DNA of 64,000 nucleotides from Halomonas sp. BDJS001 (GTDB lineage Bacteria; Pseudomonadota; Gammaproteobacteria; Pseudomonadales; Halomonadaceae). The first letter of the stretch is position 1. Every line of letters begins with the position of its first letter. The notes beneath the pieces are model-generated. The model was given only the letters and a program-made list of their open reading frames with translations, made no database searches and was not told the origin of the DNA. The stretch covers positions 3,162,001-3,226,000 of the forward strand of contig NZ_CP110535.1 of NCBI RefSeq assembly GCF_026104355.1, in the 5' to 3' direction. Of this stretch, positions 36,605-45,789 are shown in pieces. The translations under genes were made by a program, and so were the position numbers.

Positions 36605-38281
36605 TTAGAAAGATGCCCATTCATCAGTGCCCTGCTGGCTCCCCAGAACGTGGGGCTTCGGCCGTTGGGCGGCCCGTGGCTGACTGGCATTGTGTCGTAC
36701 TGTTGCAGGTAATGCGGTCTGGTGCTGCCCCGTGGTCGCCCCTCTAAAGAATGACACTTCTTTCAACAATGCCGCCGCTTGAATTTGCAGTGAACGGCCT
36801 GCCGCGCTGGACTCTTCCACCAGACTCGCATTCTCCTGGGTGACACTGTCCATCTGCGCAATGGCCGTGTTGACTTGCTCGATCCCTTGGGACTGTTCGC
36901 GGCTGGCGGTGGCGATCTCACCCATCAATACCGAGACACGCTGTACACCGCTGACGATATCTTCCAGTGATTTACCCGCTCGGTTGACCAGCTTAGAGCC
37001 GTTGTCCACTTGACCGATACTTTCATCGACCAGCTGTTTGATCTCTTTGGCCGCATTGGCACTGCGCCCCGCCAGATTGCGTACTTCGTTGGCAACTACC
37101 GCAAATCCGCGCCCCTGCTCACCCGCACGTGCCGCTTCAACCGACGCATTCAGCGCCAACAGGTTGGTTTGGAAAGCAATCTCCTCAATCAAGCCCACGA
37201 TACCCGCGATTTTGCGACTTGAGGCATTGATCCCCTCCATTGCTTGTACGGCTTGGCCTGCAACCTCCCCACCGGCGTTGGCTTGCTGGCTAACGTCATA
37301 AACGAGCTTGTCAGCTTCTGAGGCGTTATCAGCGTTCTGCCTCACGGTGGAGGTGATTTCATCCATTGATGCGGCTGTCTCTTCGATGCTGGCGGCCTGC
37401 TGCTGAGTCCGGCTGCTCAGATCTTCAGTACCCCGAGCAATGTCATCAGCGGCACTATTGACAGACTCGGAGTTATTGCGCACGGACATCACCACCTGTG
37501 AAAACTTCGTTTCCATGCTCTTTAACGCTGCCAACATGTCACCGAATTCATCTTTGCAGGTGATGTGGATTTGGTTATCCAGTTTGCCCTCTGCCATGGC
37601 GTTGGCGAGCGCTTGCGCCTTACTCAGCGGGGTCATGATGCCGCGAATCAACCATATTGCGAGCAGAATGCTGAAGATGATTGCTGCCGCCATAACCCCC
37701 ATAACGAAGTTGCGCGTCCAAATATAGTCACTAGATGACTGCTGGTTATTGGCGGCGGCTTGGGTGCTGTTACGTTCGATGAGACTCTGAATAGCCGTGA
37801 GTACTTTAGGGTATGCGGCACGTAGCGTGGTGGTGGCAATCTCCCTTGCGTCATCATAATCATTGCCGATCATTGCCTCGTTAATCTCGTCGATACCAGC
37901 ACGCAAACTGGCAAGCGAGACGATGAACTCTTCGGCTATCGCACGCTCTTGATCATCAGACACACGATCAGGGAAGTAATCACTCCAGGCGGCGTCGATA
38001 ATGGCATCGTTCTCCACGATCTCTTGTTGTGTCGTAATGGCAGATGCTGGATTCCGATCACGCTGTTCGGCCGTTATTTTCACCCGATTGCCGAGCAGGG
38101 CTTGGTTAATCTTAGTAAGGTTACCCAAAGTGAGCACGTTACCCTCATAAGTTCTATTGAGGGCATCGTTGGCGCTACTGAGGCTAAAGAGACCGATAGT
38201 ACCGACGACGATTAACATCAGGATGCACGCGCCTAAACTCACGGCCAGCCGTAGTTTAACGCTTCGATTCAGAAGTAGCAT
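36605..38281 (-). CDS. Methyl-accepting chemotaxis protein
   Basis: A 558-residue inner-membrane chemoreceptor. TM1 lies near residues 10-32, followed by a four-helix-bundle periplasmic sensor of about 150 residues, TM2 (FVMGVMAAAIIFSILLAIWL, about 190-210) and a HAMP domain. The signalling hairpin carries EIAFQTNLLALNASVEAARAG and GRGFAVVANEVRNLA. The C-terminus ends DEWASF, matching the x-W-x-x-F pentapeptide that tethers CheR and CheB, so this is a high-abundance-type self-methylating receptor. Ligand unknown. No che genes lie nearby. Confidence 0.93.
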   Translation of the reverse strand: MLLLNRSVKLRLAVSLGACILMLIVVGTIGLFSLSSANDALNRTYEGNVLTLGNLTKINQALLGNRVKITAEQRDRNPASAITTQQEIVENDAIIDAAWSDYFPDRVSDDQERAIAEEFIVSLASLRAGIDEINEAMIGNDYDDAREIATTTLRAAYPKVLTAIQSLIERNSTQAAANNQQSSSDYIWTRNFVMGVMAAAIIFSILLAIWLIRGIMTPLSKAQALANAMAEGKLDNQIHITCKDEFGDMLAALKSMETKFSQVVMSVRNNSESVNSAADDIARGTEDLSSRTQQQAASIEETAASMDEITSTVRQNADNASEADKLVYDVSQQANAGGEVAGQAVQAMEGINASSRKIAGIVGLIEEIAFQTNLLALNASVEAARAGEQGRGFAVVANEVRNLAGRSANAAKEIKQLVDESIGQVDNGSKLVNRAGKSLEDIVSGVQRVSVLMGEIATASREQSQGIEQVNTAIAQMDSVTQENASLVEESSAAGRSLQIQAAALLKEVSFFRGATTGQHQTALPATVRHNASQPRAAQRPKPHVLGSQQGTDEWASF

Positions 38282-38513
38282 GGAAAGATCTCGTAGAAGC
38301 CCGCAGTACTTGTCTTTGGGCAGGTGAAAGCCATCTCGGTAACTGCAAGAGTTCGGACAGAACGTACCCTGCTAGTCACCGTTTAGCATTATCGGCTCAC
38401 GTTCAGAAACATTGAGTATTTATCTTGAAAGTTGCCAATAATGAGTGCGCCTCCATGCCAACCGACCCGGTGTAGGCTAACCTGCGTCAATCCAATCCCA
38501 TAACGTATAAAAA

Positions 38514-38951
38514 CTAAACGTTATGGTTATCTCCATTCACGAACGAATAGAGCAAAATATCTGATCGATAGGCCCAGCCCTGGCTTGTCCAAAACGTCTG
38601 GGCGGCTTCGTTCTCGGGAAGGATCATCAGGTGCGATTTCAGGATGCCTTCGTTTTTGAGTGCATCCAGGCAAAGGTTGACCAGCTTTGTCGCGATGCCT
38701 TTGCGGCGATGGGAATCCGCCACCGACAAGTGCTGAATATAGCCGCGCTTGCCATCATGGCCCGCCATGATCGTTCCCACCAGTTCCCCTTCTCTTTCTC
38801 CTTCTGCCACAAAGCTCAGGCCGGGATTGCGCAGCAGGTACTTCTCAATGCCTGCTCGGGAATCCGCATCGCGCAGCCGCACGCCTTCGCTTTCGCTCCA
38901 CAGGGCAATGGCGGCTTCGTAGTCGTTGATGGTCATGGTGCGGTAGTGCAT
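38514..38951 (-). CDS. GNAT-family N-acetyltransferase
   Basis: A 145-residue acetyltransferase. The acetyl-CoA-binding motif A is QHLSVADSHRRKGIATKLVNLCLDALK (Q/R-x-x-G-I/K-A, about residues 74-100), with motif B LMILPENEAAQTFWTSQGW. It begins MHYRTMTINDYEAAIALWSE, the usual short GNAT lead. Acceptor substrate is unknown. It lies close to the HxlR regulator gene on the same strand, but the two are not obviously coupled. Confidence 0.85.
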   Translation of the reverse strand: MHYRTMTINDYEAAIALWSESEGVRLRDADSRAGIEKYLLRNPGLSFVAEGEREGELVGTIMAGHDGKRGYIQHLSVADSHRRKGIATKLVNLCLDALKNEGILKSHLMILPENEAAQTFWTSQGWAYRSDILLYSFVNGDNHNV

Positions 38952-39015
38952 CAGGCGGCTCTCATTGGGTGGTGGTATCGTCTTGTTCAGTCTGCTGGGC
39001 AGGGTGGTTGAAGTG

Positions 39016-39336
39016 CTACTTCTGCTCTGCCCATTTCAGCAAGGCATCCAGCGCCGGGCAGAGCGTTTGCCCCCATTCGGTCAGGCGGTACTCCACTTTT
39101 GGCGGCACCTGGGGATAGACCTTTCGGGCCACAATGCCATCCGCTTCCAGTTGGCGCAGCTGTTGGGCCAGCATTTTCTGGGAGATCTCGGGGATGAGTT
39201 TTCCAAAATCGGAGTAGCGCTGCACTTTCCCATCGAACAGATGAAAGAGAATAATCAGCTTCCAGCGCCCTTCCAGCATTTTTAATACATTTTCCACATC
39301 GCTTGCGGCGGTAGCAGGCGTATAAATCTTTCTCAT
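39016..39336 (-). CDS. HxlR-family transcriptional regulator
   Basis: A winged-helix regulator of the HxlR/YodB type, about 106 residues. The core VENVLKMLEGRWKLIILFHL, then YSDFGKLIPEISQKMLAQQLRQLEADGIV and VEYRLTEWGQTLCPALDALLKWAE, is diagnostic. I prefer ATG 39336 because HxlR proteins have only a short lead before the first helix; the frame also opens at ATG 39402. It lies divergent from a SnoaL-like/SDR pair and probably regulates them. HxlR proteins commonly sense aldehydes, quinones or redox state; the effector here is unknown. Confidence 0.85.
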   Translation of the reverse strand: MRKIYTPATAASDVENVLKMLEGRWKLIILFHLFDGKVQRYSDFGKLIPEISQKMLAQQLRQLEADGIVARKVYPQVPPKVEYRLTEWGQTLCPALDALLKWAEQK

Positions 39337-39428
39337 GAGTAAGCCACTTACCTTTTTGTGCGTTCTTGCTAACGCGTAATTCCAGGCAGAAGATTCTCGC
39401 ATATTAACCCTTGCGAGAGATGACCATC

Positions 39429-39755
39429 ATGAGTTTGTCACTGCCAGACGCGATCACCACTTACTTCAGCATCAGCAACGGGGCGGACGACACCCACCTT
39501 GGCGATTGCTTTACCCAAGATGCCTGTGTGTTTGATGAAGGCGAGACGCACCGCGGGCGCCCGGCTATTCAAGCCTGGCTGCGCGCCACCCGTGCCAAGA
39601 TTGAGTATTGCGTCGAGCCGGTCAGTGTTTCCCATCAAGACAACACGATGGTGGTTACCGCCACCGTGACCGGCGACTTCCCCGGCAGCCCGGTGCAACT
39701 GGATCACACTTTTCAGCTTGCCGATGCGCAAATCCAGTCATTGGAGATTCACTAA
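39429..39755 (+). CDS. SnoaL-like NTF2-fold protein preceding an SDR
   Basis: A 108-residue small NTF2-fold protein with the pattern [36 protein letters not shown], then [17 protein letters not shown]-type purine sequence precedes ATG 39429; ATG 39420 three codons earlier is also possible. Its TAA overlaps the next ATG (TAATG at 39753-39757), so the SDR is translationally coupled to it. Together with the divergent HxlR regulator this looks like an inducible two-gene unit. Activity unknown. Confidence 0.8.
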   Translation: MSLSLPDAITTYFSISNGADDTHLGDCFTQDACVFDEGETHRGRPAIQAWLRATRAKIEYCVEPVSVSHQDNTMVVTATVTGDFPGSPVQLDHTFQLADAQIQSLEIH

Positions 39756-40528
39756 TGAACCTGAACTTGAACGGGCGACGCGTATTGATCACCGGTGGTA
39801 GCAAAGGGGTTGGCGCTGCCGTGGTGGCACTCTTTCGCGAGGAAGGCGCGCAAGTGCTAACAACCGCCCGTACTCGCCCCGCCGACCTGCCCGATGAGCT
39901 GTTTGTAACCGCTGACCTAACGACGGCCAAAGGCTGTTCCTCGGTGGCCGATGCGGTCAACGAACGCTTGGGTGGCGTGGATATTATCGTTCATGTGCTG
40001 GGTGGCTCATCCGCGCCCGGCGGTGGATTCGCAGCCCTTGGGGAGGAGGAGTGGCAGCGTGAGCTCGACATCAACCTGTTTCCCGCCGTACGGCTGGATC
40101 GTGCCCTACTGCCCGGCATGCTTGCCCAGGGCGATGGAGTGATTATCCACGTGACCTCCATTCAGCGTGAGCTCCCCCTGCCCGAATCGACCACGGCTTA
40201 CGCGGCGGCCAAGGCGGCGCTATCCACCTATAGCAAGAGCTTGTCAAAAGAGGTGTCACCCAAAGGGGTGCGTGTGGTTCGGGTGTCGCCGGGCTGGATC
40301 GAGACGGAAGCCGCCGTTGCGCTGGCCGAGCGGATTGCCCAAGATGCAGGCACCGATTACGCAGGCGGCAAACAGATCATCATGAATTCGCTGGGCGGCA
40401 TCCCGATTGGCCGCCCTTCAAAGCCTTCTGAAGTAGCCAACCTGATTGCGTTTCTGGCCTCACCGCTGGCGGCTACCATCACGGTTACGGAATATGTGAT
40501 TGATGGTGGTACTGTGCCTGTTGCTTGA
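39755..40528 (+). CDS. Short-chain dehydrogenase/reductase
   Basis: A 257-residue classical SDR: NAD(P) motif [14 protein letters not shown] (about 10-23), then a C-H-V-L-GGSS variant of the N-N-A-G region ([15 protein letters not shown]) and the catalytic Ser-Tyr-Lys ([28 protein letters not shown] and K four apart). The C-terminal [12 protein letters not shown] is typical. The frame extends upstream without support; ATG 39755 overlaps the stop of the SnoaL-like gene. Substrate unknown; regulation by the divergent HxlR protein is inferred. Confidence 0.9.
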   Translation: MNLNLNGRRVLITGGSKGVGAAVVALFREEGAQVLTTARTRPADLPDELFVTADLTTAKGCSSVADAVNERLGGVDIIVHVLGGSSAPGGGFAALGEEEWQRELDINLFPAVRLDRALLPGMLAQGDGVIIHVTSIQRELPLPESTTAYAAAKAALSTYSKSLSKEVSPKGVRVVRVSPGWIETEAAVALAERIAQDAGTDYAGGKQIIMNSLGGIPIGRPSKPSEVANLIAFLASPLAATITVTEYVIDGGTVPVA

Positions 40529-40589
40529 GGGTGGTAGGAAATTGAGATCGCCTAGTTTATATCGCTAATATCGGTGCTCTCGACTGGCC

Positions 40590-40949
40590 TTAGCCCCGTC
40601 CCTCTGACCACACGGCAAACTCGTTGCCGCTGGGTTCAGTAAAGTGAAAACGGAAGCCTCCGGGAAACTCAAAAATCGGCTTTACGATCTCGCCGCCATT
40701 GCCCACCACCTTGGTGTAGGTCTCTTCCAACTGAGCACTATAAAACACCAGCAAGGCGGCGCCGTTGTCGGTACGGCTGCAGGCGTCCGCCTGGTAGAAG
40801 CCGCCATCCAAGCCCTGGTTGGAAAACGCACTGTATTCCAGGCCGTAGTCGGTGAACTCCCAGCCAAACACCGCTGAGAAAAAGGTTTTAGTGGCGTTCA
40901 AGTCCTTGGCGGTAAGCTCGACGTAGTTGAGCTTTTCACGCTGGTTCAT
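40590..40949 (-). CDS. VOC-family (glyoxalase/bleomycin-resistance fold) protein, copy A
   Basis: A 119-residue single VOC domain starting MNQREKLNYVELTAKDLNATKTFFSAVFGWEFTDYG, with PIFEFPGGFRFHFTEPSGNEFAVWSE at the end. These supply the metal-site His/Glu positions of the fold. It is a close paralogue of the 119-residue protein at 50192-50551, to which it is alignable end to end without gaps. The gene upstream on the same strand is a decayed copy of the one upstream of the 50-kb paralogue, so a two-gene block was duplicated. Substrate unknown. Confidence 0.87.
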   Translation of the reverse strand: MNQREKLNYVELTAKDLNATKTFFSAVFGWEFTDYGLEYSAFSNQGLDGGFYQADACSRTDNGAALLVFYSAQLEETYTKVVGNGGEIVKPIFEFPGGFRFHFTEPSGNEFAVWSEGRG

Positions 40950-40991
40950 GCCCTGCTCCTTTGTTTTGTTGTGCTTTTTGATCCTGGCTTT

Positions 40992-41340
40992 TTAATCATC
41001 ACCCTGCCCCAAGCCGATGTCCAGGCGCATCGCTTGGAGGCCGTCGAACTCGGCGCTTACCTCGTCTGAAAACACCGGGTGCCCTTACACCGCTAAATCC
41101 AGCGCGAGCACAACTAACGTGATAAAAGCTTTTTCATCGCGTTTCTCAAGTTGTCAGAACGTTGCGGTGTTCACCACCCGCCACCCCCTCTCCCTCCGCG
41201 AACGAGGGGATGATGCCGCTGGCTGGATCCACCGCCGCCACCAGCGCCTCACGCACCCGGCCCACCAGCGGGTGATCCTCGCGGTCGGCAAGCAGGAAGG
41301 CCAATGCCAGCACAATCATCAGTGAAAAGAGCTTTCCCAT
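40992..41340 (-). pseudogene. Decayed copy of the small membrane-anchored protein at 50594-50914
   Basis: It opens MGKLFSLMIVLALAFLLADRED, matching the start MGKLFSLVVLVALGY of the intact copy. Near its 3' end, blocks such as CTTACCTCGTC and AAATCCAGCG match 50650-50700 in the same order. The middle has diverged with indels and the frame is lost. The paired VOC gene next to it is intact. This is direct evidence that a VOC plus small-gene block existed twice and that one small gene has been lost. Confidence 0.75.
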
Positions 41341-41393
41341 GCCGAATACTTGGCGGTGTTCACTATCGTTAGGCCATCATTGCACAGTCGATG

Positions 41394-41412
41394 AGCAATT
41401 ATGTACAAGCAT
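41394..41412. repeat. Left copy of a 19-bp direct repeat bracketing the amine module
   Basis: AGCAATTATGTACAAGCAT occurs here and, identically and in the same orientation, at 48632-48650. With one mismatch the match extends to 23 bases (GATN before it). The two copies enclose exactly the LysR/ABC/HAD/FAD gene module. See the right-hand copy for interpretation. Confidence 0.8.
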
Positions 41413-41522
41413 CCGTGGCGCTAACGATTGGGTTTGCGCATGTGTGGCGGCCACTTACCAGCGCTTAGCACCCACGTACTATCTATTGAGTTGCTAGTGG
41501 GAGGCTTTTATCGACTGAAAAA

Positions 41523-42482
41523 TCAGAAGTCCTTAGCCAGAAAGGATTCAAGCTTCAACTCGGGATACTGCTTCGCCACATTCGCAACGTCATTGCGTGT
41601 TTCTTCTATTATCCACTCCCGAACCTGCTTGGCTGCATCGCTTAGCGGCTTCTTACGTGAGTGAACCAGGTGGCATAGCCGCTCGGTGGCAATCGCGGTT
41701 GGTGTGGCGGGAACCAGCGAGCCGGTCTCCAGCCAGTGGGATGTGATATTCAGCCAGCCGATGGCGATACCCTGGCCCAGCAGGGCCGCCTGGATCACGA
41801 CGGCATAGTCCGAAAAAACCAGTGAATGCGTCGTTCCATAAGCCTGCAGATGGAAATTGGGCAAAAGCTCAAACCAGTCTATGCGGCTATCGCTGAGGCT
41901 AATCAGGGTGGTGGAGACATCGTTACCGGACGATTCGAGCTGCTGCTTTCGATAGGCCGGACTGCAGACCGGTACCAGTATCTCCGGCAGTATCAAAGAG
42001 GCATCATGCAGGATGTCCTCCCCCGTAACAAAGCGAATCCCCAGGTCAACATCCTCGACCGAGCCGCTGACCGACCCCGATATCAGCTGAAAGCGCAGAT
42101 CGATATGGGGTAGCTGCGCCTGCAGCCTGTGCATGCGCGGCATCAGCCAATGGGTGGTGAAGGCGGTTGACACCGATAGCGTGACGGTTTCAAGCCCGGT
42201 GCTGCGCGCCCGAATTTCCTGAATCGCCGCTTCGATATTATGAAAGCCGTCGACCACGCCTTGGTAAAGTATCTCGCCACTCTCGGTCAGCTCGGTTTTA
42301 CCGGGCGTGCGCAAGAACAGCTTAACCTCCAGATACTCTTCCAGAAGCGCCAGCATGCGGCTGACCGCCGGCTGGGTAACCCCGAGCTCGGCGGCAGCTT
42401 TGGTGAAGTTACCGCAGCGGGCCGCGGACTCAAAAACAAACAGGGCGTTGGCGCTGGGTAGTTGTCGGCGCAATGTAGGCAT
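41523..42482 (-). CDS. LysR-family regulator of the amine transport/oxidation module
   Basis: A 319-residue GcvA-like LysR regulator: PSANALFVFESAARCGNFTKAAAELGVTQPAVSRMLALLEEYL near residues 9-51, then an effector domain (TVTLSVSTAFTTHWLMPRM, about 92-112). It is divergent from the ATPase gene with a 110-base gap, and is the natural regulator of the downstream seven-gene block, with the imported substrate as probable inducer. Its stop lies 110 bases inside the left 19-bp repeat, so it belongs to the mobile-looking module. Confidence 0.88.
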   Translation of the reverse strand: MPTLRRQLPSANALFVFESAARCGNFTKAAAELGVTQPAVSRMLALLEEYLEVKLFLRTPGKTELTESGEILYQGVVDGFHNIEAAIQEIRARSTGLETVTLSVSTAFTTHWLMPRMHRLQAQLPHIDLRFQLISGSVSGSVEDVDLGIRFVTGEDILHDASLILPEILVPVCSPAYRKQQLESSGNDVSTTLISLSDSRIDWFELLPNFHLQAYGTTHSLVFSDYAVVIQAALLGQGIAIGWLNITSHWLETGSLVPATPTAIATERLCHLVHSRKKPLSDAAKQVREWIIEETRNDVANVAKQYPELKLESFLAKDF

Positions 42483-42592
42483 GATTTCAGGTTATGCCAC
42501 CACCAAGAATTTCGCAATTGTCCGTGCCCCCCTTATCTGCTGTACTCAATGACAACCGATAGGCATCACAACAATGAAAGGTGATAAATCCT

Positions 42593-43702
42593 ATGGATGA
42601 GCGAGACAGTGTGGGGGTTGCCATACGCTCCATCAGTAAGCGGTATGGCAGCACGGTAGCCCTGAAAGACATAACCTTAAATATTGAGCCGGGTGAATTC
42701 GTGTCGTTGCTGGGCCCTTCGGGCTCGGGAAAAACGACTTTGCTTGGCGCCTTGGGCGGGTTCGTCATGCCCTCTTCAGGGTCAGTATGGGTCGGTGATC
42801 AGGACATGACCTACATGCCGCCGCACAAGCGCAACATCGGCATCGTCTTTCAGAGTTACGCTCTCTTTCCTCACATGAGTGTCGGCGAAAACGTCGCCTT
42901 TCCCTTGCGGGCTCGTCGCCTCCCCAAGTCAACATGGCCGGAGCGGGTTCGTCAGGCGCTGGCCATGGTGGAACTGGATGGCTATCAGGATAGGGGTGTA
43001 TCACAACTTTCAGGCGGCCAACGGCAGCGGGTCGCTCTTGCCAGAGCAATCGTGTTCGAGCCACGGCTAATCCTGATGGACGAACCGCTTTCAGCGCTAG
43101 ATAAGCAGTTGCGCGAGACGATGCAGATAGAGCTGCGCCGCTTGCATCGCAAGCTGGGGGCTACCGTGGTGTATGTGACCCACGACCAGCGTGAGGCACT
43201 GACCATGAGCGACAGGGTCGCGATCCTTAAGGATGGCGAACTGGTTCAGATCGGCGCCCCCGAAACGCTGCACAACAATCCTAAAGACTCTTTTGTGGCC
43301 AGCTTCATCGGTGATTCCACCCTGCTCCCGGTGATCCGCATCGATGAGCATACTGTCCGGTTAGGCGATCAAACACTGCGTTCGGCCAAGCCTATCACTC
43401 CTCATGCCGAACTACTGCTGGCGATTCAAACCGAAAAACTGCTGATCGATGACGGCCAGCATGAACCGGGCATCAATCGCCTGCCATGCCGAATCATGGA
43501 GGCCGTCTACCAGGGCGATAGCCTGCGATTGTTCCTCGAACTGGAAGGCGGCATCTCCATCAGTCTGCGTCAACCCAGCCACCATGCCGCAAGGCTACAG
43601 ATTCCACCGCTCGGCGAGCGCTTGAGCGTGGTACTGCATCCAGAGGACACCATCATCGTGCCTCGTTCGGGATGCCCCACTCCGGCGACCAACGTTGCCT
43701 GA
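42593..43702 (+). CDS. Polyamine-type ABC transporter ATPase (PotA-like)
   Basis: A 369-residue ATPase for an osmoprotectant/polyamine importer. Walker A is LLGPSGSGKTTL (about 38-49), Q-loop VFQSYALFPHMSV, signature LSGGQRQRVALARA, Walker B LILMDEPLSALD, H-loop VYVTHDQREAL; a C-terminal TOBE domain ends IPPLGERLSVVLHPEDTIIV. I start at ATG 42593, nine bases after AAAGGTG; GTG 42581 in the same frame overlaps that box. It is the first gene of the module and drives the permeases at 46915 and 47811. Confidence 0.9.
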   Translation: MDERDSVGVAIRSISKRYGSTVALKDITLNIEPGEFVSLLGPSGSGKTTLLGALGGFVMPSSGSVWVGDQDMTYMPPHKRNIGIVFQSYALFPHMSVGENVAFPLRARRLPKSTWPERVRQALAMVELDGYQDRGVSQLSGGQRQRVALARAIVFEPRLILMDEPLSALDKQLRETMQIELRRLHRKLGATVVYVTHDQREALTMSDRVAILKDGELVQIGAPETLHNNPKDSFVASFIGDSTLLPVIRIDEHTVRLGDQTLRSAKPITPHAELLLAIQTEKLLIDDGQHEPGINRLPCRIMEAVYQGDSLRLFLELEGGISISLRQPSHHAARLQIPPLGERLSVVLHPEDTIIVPRSGCPTPATNVA

Positions 43703-43742
43703 TATAACTTTAAAGCACCTTAGCAAGGAGTCATACACGATC

Positions 43743-44441
43743 ATGGAACTTTCCAATTTTAAAGTTCTTACCTTCGATGTCGTGGGCACGCTGATCGATT
43801 TCGAAACCGGTGTACTGGACGCTGTCCGTCGAATTGGTGGCCATGCTGCTCAAGACCTGAGCGACAACACCATCTTCGAGGCCTACAAACGTGGGCGGGA
43901 TCGCTACCCTGGCCGTTCGAGCAGTGCCATGGCGGATGTCTATCGCTCGCTGGCGGAGGAGTTGAAGCTACCTGCGGATTCGGTTTCGGCCGACGCCTTC
44001 CAGTTGGCGGTGCTGCGTTGGCCCGCTTTTGAGGATTCGGTGGCGGCACTGAAGCGCCTTCGTAAACACTATCGCCTGGTGGCGATGACCAATGCTGATC
44101 GCACAGCGTTCTCCTGCTACTCGCATATTCTCGACAATCCATTCGACGATAGCGTGACCTGCGACGAGACCGGTGTAGCCAAGCCCAATCCTCAATTCTT
44201 CGCTTACAACCGTGGCCGTCAGACAGCCCATGGCTATCAGTTCTCGGAAATACTGCATGTCGCCCAGAGCCAGTACCACGACATCGGCATTGCCAAGGAA
44301 CTGGGTTACACCACTTGCTGGATTGAGCGTCGTCAAGGCCAGCCGGGGTTCGGCGGCACACCGGAACCGGCACAGGTGACAACGCCAGACTTCCATTTTC
44401 CCACGCTGAAGGCGTTGGCCGACGCCGTGGAGAAGGTGTGA
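43743..44441 (+). CDS. HAD-family hydrolase, haloacid dehalogenase-like (type II)
   Basis: A 232-residue HAD protein: VLTFDVVGTLIDFETG (nucleophile Asp about residue 10), LVAMTNADRTAF (motif II), GVAKPNPQFFAY (Lys), and SQYHDIGIAKELGYTTCWIERR (motif IV). It resembles type II haloacid dehalogenases, yet sits between a polyamine-type transporter ATPase and an amine oxidase and ends one base before the next gene. A role in processing the imported compound is more likely than dehalogenation; alternatively it clears a reactive by-product. The start is ATG 43743 (AAGGAG about 12 bases upstream). Substrate unknown. Confidence 0.85.
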   Translation: MELSNFKVLTFDVVGTLIDFETGVLDAVRRIGGHAAQDLSDNTIFEAYKRGRDRYPGRSSSAMADVYRSLAEELKLPADSVSADAFQLAVLRWPAFEDSVAALKRLRKHYRLVAMTNADRTAFSCYSHILDNPFDDSVTCDETGVAKPNPQFFAYNRGRQTAHGYQFSEILHVAQSQYHDIGIAKELGYTTCWIERRQGQPGFGGTPEPAQVTTPDFHFPTLKALADAVEKV

Positions 44442-44442
44442 C

Positions 44443-45750
44443 ATGAATGGGCCTCAGCCGGTATCCCAGATTGCTTCGCTTTGGCGTGATACGGCGAAGA
44501 CTGCCCCGAATTTTTCGCGTCTTTCCAACGATAAAACCGTCGATGTCGCAATAATCGGGGGAGGATACACGGGATTAACAGCGGCCCACCGGCTGGCAGA
44601 AAGGGACGTTCAATCGATTGTGGTGGATGCCAACCCTATCGGCTGGGGCGCAAGCGGACGTAATGGCGGAGTGGTATCCGCCAAATTCCGACTATCGTTT
44701 CCCAGCATCGCCCAGGCCCACGGCGTGCCGGTCGCCACTGCCATGCACCGGCTCTGCCATCAGGCAGTGGACGAGGTGGACGCTTTGATTCAGTTTTATA
44801 GCCTGGAGAGCGCCCGCTTCACACGCTGCGGCAACCTGCGCTGTGCCCATACGGCCAAGGCTCTGGAAGAGATTACCGAGGAAGCCAACTGGATGCGGCG
44901 GGAAATGGGCGATGATTCGCTGCGCTGCCTTTCTGCTGGCGAGGTAGCTGAAGAGACTGGGTCTCATGCGTTTAAGGGTGGGGTTTTAGGGCTTGGCGTA
45001 GGTACCTTGCACCCTCTCGACTATGTGCGGGGTTTGGCGGAAGGGCTCAACCAACGCCATGGCGAGATTGTCTTCGAGCGAACTCCGGCCACTAGCATTC
45101 GCCGCCTGAACGATGGTGTTCATATCACGACGCCAAACGGTGAGATCAAGGCACGACAGGTGATCCTGGCCACTAATGCCTATTCGGACATTACGCCTGT
45201 CAGTGCCACGATCAAGGCGCGCCTGGTGCCGTTTAGAAGTTCGATTATCGCCACTCACCCTCTTCCAGAGGCGCTGCAGAACTACCTGTTGATCAAGGAT
45301 AGAAGCTATGGCGAAACCCGACGAATGATGCGCTGGTTTCGCAAGGTCGATGGACGGATCGTATTTGGCGGTCGTGGGGCGTTTGGGAAGCGTGATTCTC
45401 AGGCGGCGTTCGATTCCCTGCAGAGCGCCATGGTGTCGCTGTTTCCAGCGCTTGCCGATATCGGCATTGCCTATCGCTGGTCGGGGCATGTGGGCATGAC
45501 GCTGGATGCTTTACCCCATGTCGGCAGATTTGACGACCGTGTTTGCTACGCCGCCGGTTACAACGGCGCTGGCGTGGCCATGTCGACATTGCTCGGGCGG
45601 TTGGCGGCAGACTACGCCATGGGTGAAAGCCCTGACGTGGCGCTGCTCGCCGCGGATCGGCTCAAGGCCGTCCCGCTTTACCCCTTGCGTGAAGTCGGTA
45701 TTCGACTGGTAGCGGGTTACTACCAGTTCCTTGATGCAATCGGGCGCTGA
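44443..45750 (+). CDS. FAD-dependent amine/amino-acid oxidoreductase (DAO family, PuuB-like)
   Basis: A 435-residue flavoenzyme. The FAD dinucleotide motif VDVAIIGGGYTGLTAAHRLAE (about 29-50) is followed by DANPIGWGASGRNGGVVSAKF, and the C-terminal RWSGHVGMTLDALPHVGR and AAGYNGAGVAMSTLLG match gamma-glutamylputrescine-oxidase-like members of the D-amino-acid-oxidase/glycine-oxidase family. The reaction would be oxidative deamination of an amine, N-methyl or D-amino acid with H2O2 formation. Transporter context favours a polyamine or related cation. Exact substrate unknown. Confidence 0.88.
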   Translation: MNGPQPVSQIASLWRDTAKTAPNFSRLSNDKTVDVAIIGGGYTGLTAAHRLAERDVQSIVVDANPIGWGASGRNGGVVSAKFRLSFPSIAQAHGVPVATAMHRLCHQAVDEVDALIQFYSLESARFTRCGNLRCAHTAKALEEITEEANWMRREMGDDSLRCLSAGEVAEETGSHAFKGGVLGLGVGTLHPLDYVRGLAEGLNQRHGEIVFERTPATSIRRLNDGVHITTPNGEIKARQVILATNAYSDITPVSATIKARLVPFRSSIIATHPLPEALQNYLLIKDRSYGETRRMMRWFRKVDGRIVFGGRGAFGKRDSQAAFDSLQSAMVSLFPALADIGIAYRWSGHVGMTLDALPHVGRFDDRVCYAAGYNGAGVAMSTLLGRLAADYAMGESPDVALLAADRLKAVPLYPLREVGIRLVAGYYQFLDAIGR

Positions 45751-45789
45751 TTGGGCGTCGGAAGCATTTACTCAGTTGGAGGTCGCAAG

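Noticed and set aside
39608..39754. 5' extension of the SDR gene upstream of ATG 39755
   Set aside because: The extension lies inside the upstream SnoaL-like gene in another phase, while ATG 39755 gives the normal SDR start and overlaps that gene's stop.
41428..41664. 78-residue frame between the left 19-bp repeat and the LysR gene
   Set aside because: Its second half is antisense to the LysR 3' end, and no ribosome site or family feature is seen.
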